Origin: Gudongella sp046224405
GTDB taxonomy: Bacteria > Bacillota > Clostridia > Tissierellales > Tissierellaceae
Direction of reading: 5' to 3'
Length of the DNA stretch: 64,000 nt
Assembly: GCF_046224405.1 (NCBI RefSeq)
Contig: NZ_JBJXRK010000003.1
Location: 119,775-183,774, forward strand
Both the position numbers and the translations under genes were made by a program. This document shows, in pieces, positions 14,858 to 24,324 of this stretch. The notes beneath the pieces are model-generated. The model worked only from the letters and a program-made list of their open reading frames with translations. It had not been told where the DNA came from and searched no databases. Every line of letters begins with the position of its first letter. Position 1 is the first letter of the stretch.

Positions 14858-16150
14858 CTATACTAGATTAACCAGATTTTTGCTGTACAGGTTATTGAGT
14901 GACTTCATGACTCCAAGCTTGCAATGATCATAGGTCAAGCCACCCTGGTAATATGCATAATAGGGTTCTCTCATTGGACCGTCTGCACTTAGTTCTATTG
15001 ATGAGCCTTCTATAAAGCCACCAGCAGCCATTATGATCCTATCGGCATACCCTGGCATGTCCCATGCCTCAGGAACAACGTAGGAGTCTACTGTGGAGGC
15101 AGCCTGGATTCCCTTGCAAAACTCACTGACCCTCTCTTCGGTCAATAGCTCCACACCTTGGATTATATCACTTCTCTCATCATCCAACTCAGGTACTATA
15201 TTGAATCCTAGAGTCTTGTAGGTCATGGCAACCAGGAAAGCACCCTTAACAGCTTCAGAGACCACATGTGGAGCCAGAAATAGGCCCTGAAGTGTTGTTC
15301 TACTGGTTCCAAAGGTCAAACCAGTATCCTTCCCTAAACCTGGAGCTGTAAGCCTGTTGGCGACCATATTAATCAGCTCCTCCTTACCGGCTACATAACC
15401 GCCTGAAAGGGCGATGCCACCACCTGGGTTCTTTATTAGGGATCCGGCAATAATGTCTGCTCCAACCTCAATGGGCTCTCGGGTATCAAGGAACTCTCCA
15501 TAGCAATTATCAACCATTATTAGAACATTTGGATGCTGTGATTTAATATTCTGTATGACTTCTTCAATCTCATCAATAGTAATGGCTCTTCTATCACTGT
15601 AGCCGGTGGAGCGCTGAATGGCTACAAGCTTTGTTTTTTCGTTGATCGAGTCTAATGCCCCCACTATATCGATCCCATTGTTCTTAAGTGGAACCTCATC
15701 ATACAGGACTCCATAATCCAGCAAACTTCCACCAGCATTCCCCTTCACACCTATCACCTTCTGAAGTGTGTCATATGGGGCACCTGTAATGTAAAGCAGC
15801 TGGTCCCCAGGTCTTAGTATGCCTGACAGGGCAAGATTGAGAGCGTGGGTACCGGAAGCTATGGCAGGTCTTACCAAAGCAGCCTCGGCTTTGAAAATAT
15901 TGGCAAATATTGACTCTACCTTCTCTCTACCGATATCTCCGTAGCCATAGCCAGTTGTCCAGTGAAAATCTGTGGAGCTAAGCCTGTTGTCCTGCATGGC
16001 ACCTATCACTTTGTACTGGTTATATTCTCTTATTTCATCTAGATTTTTAAATTTCTCCCCTACAATGTCCTCCATCCTGTTCACAAAAGCAACCACTTCG
16101 CTTCTTAAATCATATTGTTTACATAAATATTTTATTGTTAACTCGTTCAT
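14858..16150 (-). CDS. YnbB-type PLP protein (methionine gamma-lyase family / aluminium resistance protein)
   Basis: A 430-residue cystathionine/methionine-lyase-like PLP protein. SGTHALNLALSG lies in the cofactor-binding region, VDNCYGEFLDTREP precedes the active-site lysine, and GSLIKNPGGGIA carries that lysine. The family is usually encoded between hfq/miaA and lexA or glnR in Firmicutes, as here. It was named for aluminium resistance, but its substrate is not settled. GGAG is 5 bases before the ATG. It lies about 95 bases downstream of hfq in the same direction, so it is probably co-transcribed with it. Confidence 0.9.
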   Translation of the reverse strand: MNELTIKYLCKQYDLRSEVVAFVNRMEDIVGEKFKNLDEIREYNQYKVIGAMQDNRLSSTDFHWTTGYGYGDIGREKVESIFANIFKAEAALVRPAIASGTHALNLALSGILRPGDQLLYITGAPYDTLQKVIGVKGNAGGSLLDYGVLYDEVPLKNNGIDIVGALDSINEKTKLVAIQRSTGYSDRRAITIDEIEEVIQNIKSQHPNVLIMVDNCYGEFLDTREPIEVGADIIAGSLIKNPGGGIALSGGYVAGKEELINMVANRLTAPGLGKDTGLTFGTSRTTLQGLFLAPHVVSEAVKGAFLVAMTYKTLGFNIVPELDDERSDIIQGVELLTEERVSEFCKGIQAASTVDSYVVPEAWDMPGYADRIIMAAGGFIEGSSIELSADGPMREPYYAYYQGGLTYDHCKLGVMKSLNNLYSKNLVNLV

Positions 16151-16244
16151 GTTTTCTCCTTAATTTTAATTTTGCAAAAGAATAGTCTCTGTCACCAGAG
16201 ACTTGATTGATGCTCTTTACTGATATTGCCATATGATATGCTTG

Positions 16245-16466
16245 CTAATATTCAAAATCAATTACACTGCTTGGGATTATTGTAGATATGGCATGCTTAT
16301 ACACCAACTGTTGTTTTTCATCAGCGTCAAGAACCAACGTATAGCTGTCAAAGCCTTTGACATAGCCTTTAATCTGATATCCGTTCACTAGAAAGACTGT
16401 GATCAATATTCCCTCCCTTCTGGCAGTATTAAGGAACTGGTCCTGCAAATTCACTCCTTGTTTCAT
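16245..16466 (-). CDS. hfq: RNA chaperone Hfq
   Basis: A 73-residue Sm-fold protein. Markers are LQDQFLNTARREGI, VTVFLVNGYQIKGYVKGFDSYT (Sm1) and YKHAISTIIPS (Sm2, the YKHA motif binding U-rich RNA). It lacks the long C-terminal tail of enterobacterial Hfq. It sits 14 bases downstream of miaA, the conserved miaA-hfq pair. Confidence 0.97.
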   Translation of the reverse strand: MKQGVNLQDQFLNTARREGILITVFLVNGYQIKGYVKGFDSYTLVLDADEKQQLVYKHAISTIIPSSVIDFEY

Positions 16467-16480
16467 GAAAAAATCCCCCT

Positions 16481-17419
16481 TTAATATATATGTTTGTTGA
16501 TATCATTCACCAAATATTCAACAATGTCATCCTTACTCTCATATTCCTCAACATCGATCCAATTAATTCTCTTATCCCGTCTGAACCATGTCAGCTGCCT
16601 CTTTGCATAGTTCCTTGAAAGCTTCTTGATTTTTTCTACAGTATCCTCATAGTTCTCATTTCCTTCAAGGTACTCCATAACCTCTTTATACCCAATTGCT
16701 TTCATGGACACCAGATCTTTTCCATAACCCATGTCCATAAGCATCTCTACCTCCCGAACCAAGCCCAATTGAAGCATCACATCAACCCTTTTGTTTATTC
16801 TTTCATAGAGCTTTTGCCTATCCATAGTCAAACAGTACATCAAGAGGTCATATCTTTCATTGGGAACTCTAAAATTACTCCCGTATTCATCGTATGTCTT
16901 ACCAGAGAGCGTTGTGATTTCTATTGCTCTTACAATCCTTTGGATGTCATTTTCAGTGTATTTACCAGCTGCTATTGGATCAATCCCCCTGAGCTTGTCA
17001 AGCAATGCACTATTCCCATACTCAACTGCAAATGATTCAAGCTCATCCCTTAATTCCTGGTTTGGAGGAACGTCCACGAAATTCAGTTCATATACTAGAG
17101 AGTTTATATATAACCCGGTTCCACCTGTTACAATGGGCAACTTGCCTTCTTTATTAAGATATTGTATTATCTTTGTTGCATTATCTTTATAATCAGCAAC
17201 TGTAAATTGTTGATCAGGCTTAACAAAGTCCACCAAATGGTGGGGCACACCCTCCATTTCTGTTTCTGTAACCTTGGCTGTCCCTATATCCATATATTTA
17301 TATATCTGCATAGAATCAGCTGAAATTATTTCACCATTCATTCTCTTGGCAAGGGAAATTGAAATGGAAGTCTTACCAACTGCTGTTGGCCCTGTAATTA
17401 TTATTAGTTTTTCCTTCAT
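16481..17419 (-). CDS. miaA: tRNA dimethylallyltransferase MiaA
   Basis: Adds the dimethylallyl group to A37 of tRNAs that read U-starting codons. The P-loop GPTAVGKTS is at the N-terminus, followed by SADSMQIYKYMDIGTAK, GGTGLYINSLVY and a C-terminal RNYAKRQLTWFRRDKRI. Length 312 is normal. A GTG at 17428 is in frame, but AGGTG there works better as the ribosome site for ATG 17419. It follows mutL within 10 bases. MiaB, which acts on the product, is encoded three genes upstream in the same operon. Confidence 0.97.
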   Translation of the reverse strand: MKEKLIIITGPTAVGKTSISISLAKRMNGEIISADSMQIYKYMDIGTAKVTETEMEGVPHHLVDFVKPDQQFTVADYKDNATKIIQYLNKEGKLPIVTGGTGLYINSLVYELNFVDVPPNQELRDELESFAVEYGNSALLDKLRGIDPIAAGKYTENDIQRIVRAIEITTLSGKTYDEYGSNFRVPNERYDLLMYCLTMDRQKLYERINKRVDVMLQLGLVREVEMLMDMGYGKDLVSMKAIGYKEVMEYLEGNENYEDTVEKIKKLSRNYAKRQLTWFRRDKRINWIDVEEYESKDDIVEYLVNDINKHIY

Positions 17420-17428
17420 AATTTTCAC

Positions 17429-19258
17429 CTATACTATACGGAGGAACTTCTTTTCAAGTTCCTTCCTTGTCATCTCGATTATTGTAGGTCTACCGTGAGG
17501 GCATGTATAAGGATTGTCACATTCCTCTAATTGCTTTAGAAGTGCCTGGGCTTCCATTTCGTCAACATTATCACCTGCTTTTATCGCGCTTGTACATGCC
17601 ATTTTCATTATTTTATCCAATCTGGTCTCGTAGCTTGTCAGTGTATTTTCTTCAAGCTGATCCAATATATCCAGGAATAGCCTCTTGCTGTCAGGAGCAC
17701 CGAAAATAAATGGTACTCCTCTTAGGATCATGCTCTTATCTCCAAAAGGCTCCACTAGAAAGCCAAGATTCTCAAAGTGCTCCAGATTCTCATTGGCAAT
17801 ATTATAGTCGGTTTGGCTCAGATCCAGAACCACGGGCTGAAGAAGCTGCTGAACATGAATGCTTTCACTCTTGAATTCCTTTAGGAGCTTCTCATACATA
17901 ATCCTCTCATGGGCTGCATGCTGATCAATTATATACAGTATAGAATTTAGAGGATTTTCAGCAAATATATAGGTTCTGAATGCCGTTCCCAGAATTCTCA
18001 ATGAGCTGAAGCTGATTTTGGCCTTTCTCTCAGCTTCAATTGTCACTTCTGTATCATAGCTTTCATGATTTTCATAGGTCAAGCTTTCTTCAGACCTCTT
18101 TTCATCACCTGAATAATCTATAAATACAATGCTTTTTTCATCAATATCCTCATTGTCTACGCTGTTACCGGTTAAACCTGCTGCACCATCCTTTGCCATA
18201 TCCCAAATTGAAGGATATTCCTCCATGTTTTTCCTAACCTTAGGTTCCAGGTCAGCTCTTGGAACACGCATTACCGTATCGATATTGTTCCTGAGGGCAG
18301 CCTCAAGCTTCTGATAAATATTAGTATCATTTGTAAATTTAATCTCCTGCTTTGTTGGATGAATATTTACATCCACATCTGATGGGTCAATATTGACAAA
18401 TAGAATAAAAACAGGGTATCTGTTTATTGGGATCAGAGTTTGGTACTGTTTTTCAATGATTCTTGAGAGTCTATAGTCAACCACATACCTACCGTTAACA
18501 TACAGATACTGGTGGTGTCTGTTGCTTCTATACAAAGTATTGTCAGAAACATAGCCATCAATATTGAAATCCTCTGTCCTTATGGACAGTTTTTTAAGAC
18601 CGGACGCAAGGTCCTTGCCCAAAAGTTGAAATACTGTGTTCTTGACATCTCCTGTACCTGTTGTGACAAAAACAACCTTATTGTCCTTGATGTACTTAAA
18701 GGAAAGCTCAGGATTGCCCACTGCAAGCCTTGTAACTGTTTCAGTAATAGCATTTTCCTCCCAGGTCTTGCTCTTCATGAACCTCTTTCTAACAGGTAGA
18801 TTATAAAAAAGTTTTCGTATTATCATGGTGGTTCCAATTGGTGAACCAGTTGGAGAAATGGATTTCAAGATACCATCCTCAACATATCCCATCAGACCCG
18901 CATCCATTTCATTGCGTCTTGTTAACACCTCAATCTTGGAAACTGCACAGATGCTGGAGAGGGCTTCTCCTCTGAAACCCATGGTCAGTATCCTATTAAG
19001 ATCCTCCACTGAGTTCAGCTTCGAGGTGGTATGTCTTGCAAAGGCAAGCCTTAGGTCATCCTCATCCATACCCTCACCGTTGTCAGTCACCCTAATAAAG
19101 TCCTTGCCAGCATCAGAAATTTCAACTATAATCTGGTTTCCCCCTGCATCGATTGAGTTTTCCACAAGCTCCTTAACTATGGAAGCAGGTCTCTCAATTA
19201 CTTCCCCCGCAGCAATTTTTTGTATTGTGAGATTATCCAGAACTTTTATTTTACTCAT
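17429..19258 (-). CDS. mutL: DNA mismatch repair protein MutL
   Basis: GHKL ATPase of mismatch repair. N-terminal motifs are IAAGEVIERPASIVKELVENSIDAG, DNGEGMD and GFRGEALSS. The C-terminal domain has DQHAAHERIMYEK (the DQHAxxER endonuclease motif) and CPHGRPTII at the end, so it should be an endonuclease-active MutL as in most bacteria lacking MutH. Its 609 residues are typical. GGAG seven bases upstream selects ATG 19258. It begins 4 bases after the mutS stop. Confidence 0.98.
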   Translation of the reverse strand: MSKIKVLDNLTIQKIAAGEVIERPASIVKELVENSIDAGGNQIIVEISDAGKDFIRVTDNGEGMDEDDLRLAFARHTTSKLNSVEDLNRILTMGFRGEALSSICAVSKIEVLTRRNEMDAGLMGYVEDGILKSISPTGSPIGTTMIIRKLFYNLPVRKRFMKSKTWEENAITETVTRLAVGNPELSFKYIKDNKVVFVTTGTGDVKNTVFQLLGKDLASGLKKLSIRTEDFNIDGYVSDNTLYRSNRHHQYLYVNGRYVVDYRLSRIIEKQYQTLIPINRYPVFILFVNIDPSDVDVNIHPTKQEIKFTNDTNIYQKLEAALRNNIDTVMRVPRADLEPKVRKNMEEYPSIWDMAKDGAAGLTGNSVDNEDIDEKSIVFIDYSGDEKRSEESLTYENHESYDTEVTIEAERKAKISFSSLRILGTAFRTYIFAENPLNSILYIIDQHAAHERIMYEKLLKEFKSESIHVQQLLQPVVLDLSQTDYNIANENLEHFENLGFLVEPFGDKSMILRGVPFIFGAPDSKRLFLDILDQLEENTLTSYETRLDKIMKMACTSAIKAGDNVDEMEAQALLKQLEECDNPYTCPHGRPTIIEMTRKELEKKFLRIV

Positions 19259-19262
19259 AGGG

Positions 19263-21875
19263 TCACTCCTTAAGCTTTTTGGCATCCTCTACCAGGTTAT
19301 TGAGCGTATTTAAGGCATCCATGGGCGTAAGCCCATTTATATCAATATTCCTAATTCTATCAATAAAGAAATCCTTCCTGTAATCAACAAGATTCATCTG
19401 TTTTTGGTTTTTTTGTTCTATGGGCTGATCCATATTTATGTTGTGGGAGCCTTCAATGGTGGCTAATACTTCACTTGCTCTTTGAATAACTTCCTTCCTT
19501 ATTCCAGCAAGCCTTGCCACCTGTATTCCGAAACTCTGATTGGTACTACCCTTGATGATCTTTCTCAGGAAGATTATGTCATCACCTTGTTCTTCTGCGG
19601 TAATTGTGTAGTTTTTTACTCCCTGTAGCCTCTCCTGAAGCTGGGTCAGCTCGTGATAATGGGTTGCGAAAAGTGTCTTTGCCTTTACCTTGTTGGCAAT
19701 ATATTCAACAACAGCCCAAGCAATGCTAAGACCATCAAATGTGCTTGTACCCCTTCCAACCTCATCCAAAATAACCAGACTTTTGGATGTTGCAAATCTC
19801 AGTATATTGGGCACCTCGTTCATCTCCACCATAAAGGTGCTTTCCCCCTGGGAAAGATTGTCTGAGGCACCAATTCTGGTGAAAATTCTATCCACAATCC
19901 CAATATCAGCATTTCTTGCAGGTACAAATGAACCTATTTGAGCAAGTAGTACAATAATTGCAATCTGCCTCATAAATGTCGATTTACCAGCCATGTTTGG
20001 TCCTGTGATGATGTGGACCATATGATCTCTTGTATCCATGTAGGCGTCATTGGGCACGAATAGCTGATGCTTTATTGTTGCTTCAACCACGGGATGCCTT
20101 CCCTCTTCTATGGTTATGATTCCTTTAGTGTTAAGACTTGGTCTGGTAAAGCTATTTGCATTTGACACAATAGCAAGGCTCATAACTACATCCAGCACTG
20201 CTATGAGTTTACTTGTTTTTTGAAGTCTTTGGATCTCTTTCTTAATCTGAATTCGAATTTCCTGAAAAAGCTCATATTCCAGCTGAATTGCCTTTTCATC
20301 CGCCCCCAGGATCTTGTCCTCAATCTCCTTAAGCTCAGTGGTGTAGTATCTTTCGGAGCTTGCCAATGTCTGCTTTCTGATATAATTATCCGGAACCTGG
20401 TCAACACTTGATTTTCTTATATCTATATAATAGCCCATTATCCTGTTGTAGCCTACTTTGAGGGTCCTTATTCCTGTTCGGTCTTTTTCTTCCGATTCAA
20501 ATCTTGCCAGCCATTCCTTACCCTTGGTTTTGCTAACTCTAAGTTCGTCAAGATACTCATTGTACCCCTGTCTGATAATTCCGCCTTCCTTTACTGATAG
20601 AGGAGGATTTTCGTCAAGGGCACTGGTCAAAAGCTGGTGAATATCTCTTAAATCGTCCATTTCTTCCTGGAGTCTGTTAAATTGCTTTAAACCGGTTTCC
20701 AACAGTATCCCTTTAAGCTGGGGAATGTTTTGTATGGATTGACTTAAGGCAAGCATATCTCGACCACTGGGGTTTCCGTTTGATATCTTGCTTATTAGTC
20801 TTTCAATATCGTATATTGTCTTTAGTATGTCCTTGATTTCCTCAAGCAGGAAAGGATTGTTGCCGAGAAACTCCACCATGTCCAATCTGGACTCTATTTG
20901 CTTCTTATCAAGCAATGGCTGCTCCAGCCACTTCCGAAGCAACCTGCCACCCATTGCAGTCTGGGTCTTGTCCAAAATACCGATCAGTGCCCCCCTTTTT
21001 TCCTTGGACCTCATGGTCTCATGTATTTCAAGGTTTGCTCTGGTATTTATGTCCATAAGCATAAAGTGATCAGGTTCGTAATATTGCAGCTCCTTGATGT
21101 GATCGATGGCGTTGAACTGTGTATCCCTCAGATAATCTATGAGCTTGCCCAAAGAAAGTACCGAATATATCTTTTCTTTCAAGCGATTATTTTCAAGGTC
21201 ATCTTTCTTTAGGAACTTAAGAATGGAGTCCTTACTACTCTCAACATCTACTGATGTGTCTTCCTGCACGTTAATATAGGGATTGATCTTGTTCCTGATA
21301 ACTCCAATCATTTTCTTATCTCTTGTAAATCCTTTGTTGCAAACTATTTCTGAAGGCATTATCTTTCCAAGCTCATCCAGTACAAATCTTTGACTGTTCT
21401 CCTCTTCACCTATAAATTCAGTGGTGAACATTTCGCCTGTGGAGTTATCAACATAAGAGAGGCCTACCCCGTACTCATCCAGGTATATGCTTGCAAGAAA
21501 ATTATTTGATTTTTCATCCAGAAGATTCCCATCCACGATTGTACCAGGGGTGACAATCCTCACCACGTCTCTTTTGACCAAGCCCTTAGCTAAGGCTGGA
21601 TCCTCAACCTGCTCACAGATGGCTACCTTGTAGCCCTTGTCAACAAGCCTGGAAACATATGTTTCAGCCACATGATGGGGCACACCACACATGGGAGCCT
21701 TTTCATCCAGACCACAATCTCTGCTGGTCAAAGCAATTTCCAGCTCTCGGGATGCGATTTTAGCATCCTCAAAGAACATCTCATAAAAGTCTCCTAGTCT
21801 AAAAAATAGCAGGGCATCCTCATACTTTTTCTTTGTATCTACATACTGTTGCATCATTGGAGTAAGTGTTCCCAT
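19263..21875 (-). CDS. mutS: DNA mismatch repair protein MutS
   Basis: An 870-residue mismatch sensor. The N-terminal mismatch-binding domain contains RLGDFYEMFFEDA (the Phe-x-Glu element). The ATPase domain has the P-loop GPNMAGKSTFMRQIA, then SLVILDEVGRGTSTFDGLS, then FATHYHELTQL. It heads the mutS-mutL-miaA-hfq run, with miaB 10 bases upstream. All key motifs are intact. Confidence 0.99.
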   Translation of the reverse strand: MGTLTPMMQQYVDTKKKYEDALLFFRLGDFYEMFFEDAKIASRELEIALTSRDCGLDEKAPMCGVPHHVAETYVSRLVDKGYKVAICEQVEDPALAKGLVKRDVVRIVTPGTIVDGNLLDEKSNNFLASIYLDEYGVGLSYVDNSTGEMFTTEFIGEEENSQRFVLDELGKIMPSEIVCNKGFTRDKKMIGVIRNKINPYINVQEDTSVDVESSKDSILKFLKKDDLENNRLKEKIYSVLSLGKLIDYLRDTQFNAIDHIKELQYYEPDHFMLMDINTRANLEIHETMRSKEKRGALIGILDKTQTAMGGRLLRKWLEQPLLDKKQIESRLDMVEFLGNNPFLLEEIKDILKTIYDIERLISKISNGNPSGRDMLALSQSIQNIPQLKGILLETGLKQFNRLQEEMDDLRDIHQLLTSALDENPPLSVKEGGIIRQGYNEYLDELRVSKTKGKEWLARFESEEKDRTGIRTLKVGYNRIMGYYIDIRKSSVDQVPDNYIRKQTLASSERYYTTELKEIEDKILGADEKAIQLEYELFQEIRIQIKKEIQRLQKTSKLIAVLDVVMSLAIVSNANSFTRPSLNTKGIITIEEGRHPVVEATIKHQLFVPNDAYMDTRDHMVHIITGPNMAGKSTFMRQIAIIVLLAQIGSFVPARNADIGIVDRIFTRIGASDNLSQGESTFMVEMNEVPNILRFATSKSLVILDEVGRGTSTFDGLSIAWAVVEYIANKVKAKTLFATHYHELTQLQERLQGVKNYTITAEEQGDDIIFLRKIIKGSTNQSFGIQVARLAGIRKEVIQRASEVLATIEGSHNINMDQPIEQKNQKQMNLVDYRKDFFIDRIRNIDINGLTPMDALNTLNNLVEDAKKLKE

Positions 21876-21884
21876 TTAGTCCTC

Positions 21885-23204
21885 CTAGTCAATCATTTCT
21901 CCTTCAAGAGTAAATGTTTTAACATTGTCAATTCTTACATTCACTATTTTGCCAATCAGTTCTTCTCCACCTGGAAAATGGACCAGCTTGGCACTTTCAG
22001 TCCTGCCGCTCATAACCCGGCTGTCATTTTTGCTTACCTCCTCAACCAAAACCTTCTGAATTGTACCCAAAAGCTTCTGATTTAGCTTAAGACCGATGGG
22101 ATGAAGGGTGTCAAGCAGTCGCTGAAATCTTTCATGCTTGATTTGGTCAGGAACCTGTTCCTCAATTTTGGCGGCAATTGTTCCATCTCTTATGGAATAC
22201 AGAAAGGTGAATGCTGAATCAAACTCAACATCTCTTACCAAATCAATTGTATCCTGAAAATCCTCTTCAGTCTCGCCAGGAAAACCTACAATTATATCTG
22301 TGGTGATTGCAAGATTAGGCAACCTTTCTTTAATTGCATTGATTTTTTCCAGGTACTCCTCTCGTGTATACTTCCTATTCATCATTTTAAGCACCCTGTT
22401 GCTCCCTGACTGCACCGGAAGGTGAAGGTGAGGGCTTAGCTTGTCTAGTTCAACATAAGCCTGTATGAGGCGTTCTGTGAAGTCCTTGGGGTGTGAGGTC
22501 ATAAACCTTATTCGTTCAAGACCCTCAATCTCGTTAATGTCCTTCAGCAGGTCAGGAAATGAGTAATCCATATGGAGGGTCTTCCCATAGGAATTCACAT
22601 TTTGACCTAGCAATGTCACTTCCTTCACTCCTGATTCCACAAGCTTACTTATTTCCATAATTATGGTTTCAGGCTCCCTGCTTCTTTCCCTTCCTCTGGT
22701 ATAGGGAACAATGCAATAAGTGCAAAAGTTATCACAGCCATACATTATATCTACAAAGGCCTTGTATGAATATTTTCTGTGGGCATCGATATTCTCGTCT
22801 ATTTCTCTTGTGTCTTCTATGATATCCACGATGGTCTTTCCTGTCTCAATCTGTCTTGAAATCAACTGGGGCAGCTTGTGGATGTTGTTGGTACCAAAAA
22901 CAAGATCAATATGCTTGTGCTTTGACAAAAAGAATTCTCTGATGTCCTCCCTTTGCATCATGCAACCACAAATTCCAAGAATCACCTCTGGCTTTCTTCT
23001 CTTAAGCTCCTTCAGCTCACCTAGCTGTCCAAACACCTTGTCTTCTGCACTTTTCCTTACAGCGCATGTATTGAACAGTATTATATCAGCCTGTTCCTTG
23101 TCTTGGGTTGACTCATAACCCATTGTATCCAGAACCCAGGAAATTTTTTCTGAGTCCAACTCATTTGCCTGACATCCGGATGTATTTATAAGATATTTCT
23201 TCAT
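21885..23204 (-). CDS. miaB: tRNA-2-methylthio-N6-dimethylallyladenosine synthase MiaB
   Basis: Radical-SAM methylthiotransferase acting on the MiaA product. An UPF0004 domain carries the auxiliary-cluster cysteines (NTSGCQANELDSE, NTCAVRKSAEDK, GICGCMMQ). The radical-SAM motif is CDNFCTYCIVPYTRGRERSR. A C-terminal TRAM domain follows. Its 439 residues are typical. Of two in-frame ATGs, the second (23204) has the better spacing to GGAG. It opens the miaB-mutS-mutL-miaA-hfq operon. Confidence 0.97.
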   Translation of the reverse strand: MKKYLINTSGCQANELDSEKISWVLDTMGYESTQDKEQADIILFNTCAVRKSAEDKVFGQLGELKELKRRKPEVILGICGCMMQREDIREFFLSKHKHIDLVFGTNNIHKLPQLISRQIETGKTIVDIIEDTREIDENIDAHRKYSYKAFVDIMYGCDNFCTYCIVPYTRGRERSREPETIIMEISKLVESGVKEVTLLGQNVNSYGKTLHMDYSFPDLLKDINEIEGLERIRFMTSHPKDFTERLIQAYVELDKLSPHLHLPVQSGSNRVLKMMNRKYTREEYLEKINAIKERLPNLAITTDIIVGFPGETEEDFQDTIDLVRDVEFDSAFTFLYSIRDGTIAAKIEEQVPDQIKHERFQRLLDTLHPIGLKLNQKLLGTIQKVLVEEVSKNDSRVMSGRTESAKLVHFPGGEELIGKIVNVRIDNVKTFTLEGEMID

Positions 23205-23266
23205 TTTCATTTCTCCTTGCTTTGCTCCTAATTGCTACAACTTAAATTATAACACATTTTCGCAAT

Positions 23267-23318
23267 AAAAAGTCTGCTGAAAGATGGTCTATGAACCAAC
23301 TTCCAGAACAGACTTTTT
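23267..23318 (-). terminator. Terminator downstream of the M42 peptidase genes
   Basis: AAAAAGTCTG and CAGACTTTTT form a 10-bp outer stem, with a smaller inner hairpin (TGGT/ACCA) in the loop. On the minus strand the T-run follows the stem. It separates the peptidase operon from miaB. Confidence 0.7.
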
Positions 23319-23331
23319 AAGTAGATTGCTT

Positions 23332-24324
23332 TTAGTGTTTTTTTGACAAATAGCCCTCCAACAGCGCAATGCTGTTCTCAATATCTTCCTTTGAAGCCAT
23401 TTCAACAGTTGAGTGAACGTATCTTGTGGGAATTGAGATCACTCCGGAAGGTACTCCAGTTTTAGTCACATGTATTGCTCCAGAGTCTGTTCCTCCAAAT
23501 TCAAGAACCTCCAGCTGGTAAGGGATATTTTTATTCTTTGCAATATCTATCAGTGAGTTTCTAACTGAAGGATGACTTATTATTGAATTGTCCTTCACCT
23601 TTATGGCAGCTCCCTTGTGTAAGCCAACCGCGAATCTCTTTGCCTTTGGAGTATCACCATGAGCAGTAACATCAACTGCAATTCCAAAGTCTGGCTCTAT
23701 CCCGTAAGCAGCTGTTCTAGCTCCTCTAAGTCCAACCTCTTCCTGGACCGAGAAAACAAAATACAGGTCATTTTCACTGTTGGAAAGTCTCTTAAGGGCT
23801 TCAATTGCAACGAAGCAGCCTACCCTGTCATCCAAATAAGGTGTGAATACTACGTTGTCATTATGGGAAAAGGGACTGTAATAGATGCACATATCTCCTA
23901 TGCCTACCATTTTTTCCGCTTCTTCCTTGTCCTTGGCTCCAATGTCAATATACATGTTTTCAAGCTTTCTCTCGGATGGCTTTTCAAGTGGTTCAGAAAA
24001 AATTGCCCCTATTGTACCATTTTTAAAAATAACCCTTTGACTTAAGCTGATGTCCGGGGATATACCACCTACATTGCCAAATCTCAAAAAACCCTCCTTA
24101 TCAATGTCTGTAACGATAAATCCTATCTGGTCCATGTGGGCAGAAATCATGATCTTTTTACCATTACCCTTTTTCCTTGCTATTAGATTCCCGAGAGCAT
24201 CAGTTGTTATCTCATCGACATATTCATTGATTTCCTGACGAATCGTTGCGCTTATTAAAGACTCATCTCCAGAAGGTCCGTATACGGACACTAGCTTTTC
24301 CAGTAACTCAAAATTAAAACCCAT
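23332..24324 (-). CDS. M42 family metallo-aminopeptidase, copy 1
   Basis: A 330-residue di-metal aminopeptidase of the TET/FrvX-YsdC type. Visible metal and catalytic motifs are SAHMDQIGF, LDDRVGC, QEEVGLRGA, AVDVTAHGDT and HSTVEMAS. The family forms large dodecameric shells that trim peptides. It is the last of three tandem paralogues with different inter-motif sequences. It starts directly after the stop of copy 2, with GGGGG as ribosome site. Substrate preference cannot be read from sequence. Confidence 0.93.
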   Translation of the reverse strand: MGFNFELLEKLVSVYGPSGDESLISATIRQEINEYVDEITTDALGNLIARKKGNGKKIMISAHMDQIGFIVTDIDKEGFLRFGNVGGISPDISLSQRVIFKNGTIGAIFSEPLEKPSERKLENMYIDIGAKDKEEAEKMVGIGDMCIYYSPFSHNDNVVFTPYLDDRVGCFVAIEALKRLSNSENDLYFVFSVQEEVGLRGARTAAYGIEPDFGIAVDVTAHGDTPKAKRFAVGLHKGAAIKVKDNSIISHPSVRNSLIDIAKNKNIPYQLEVLEFGGTDSGAIHVTKTGVPSGVISIPTRYVHSTVEMASKEDIENSIALLEGYLSKKH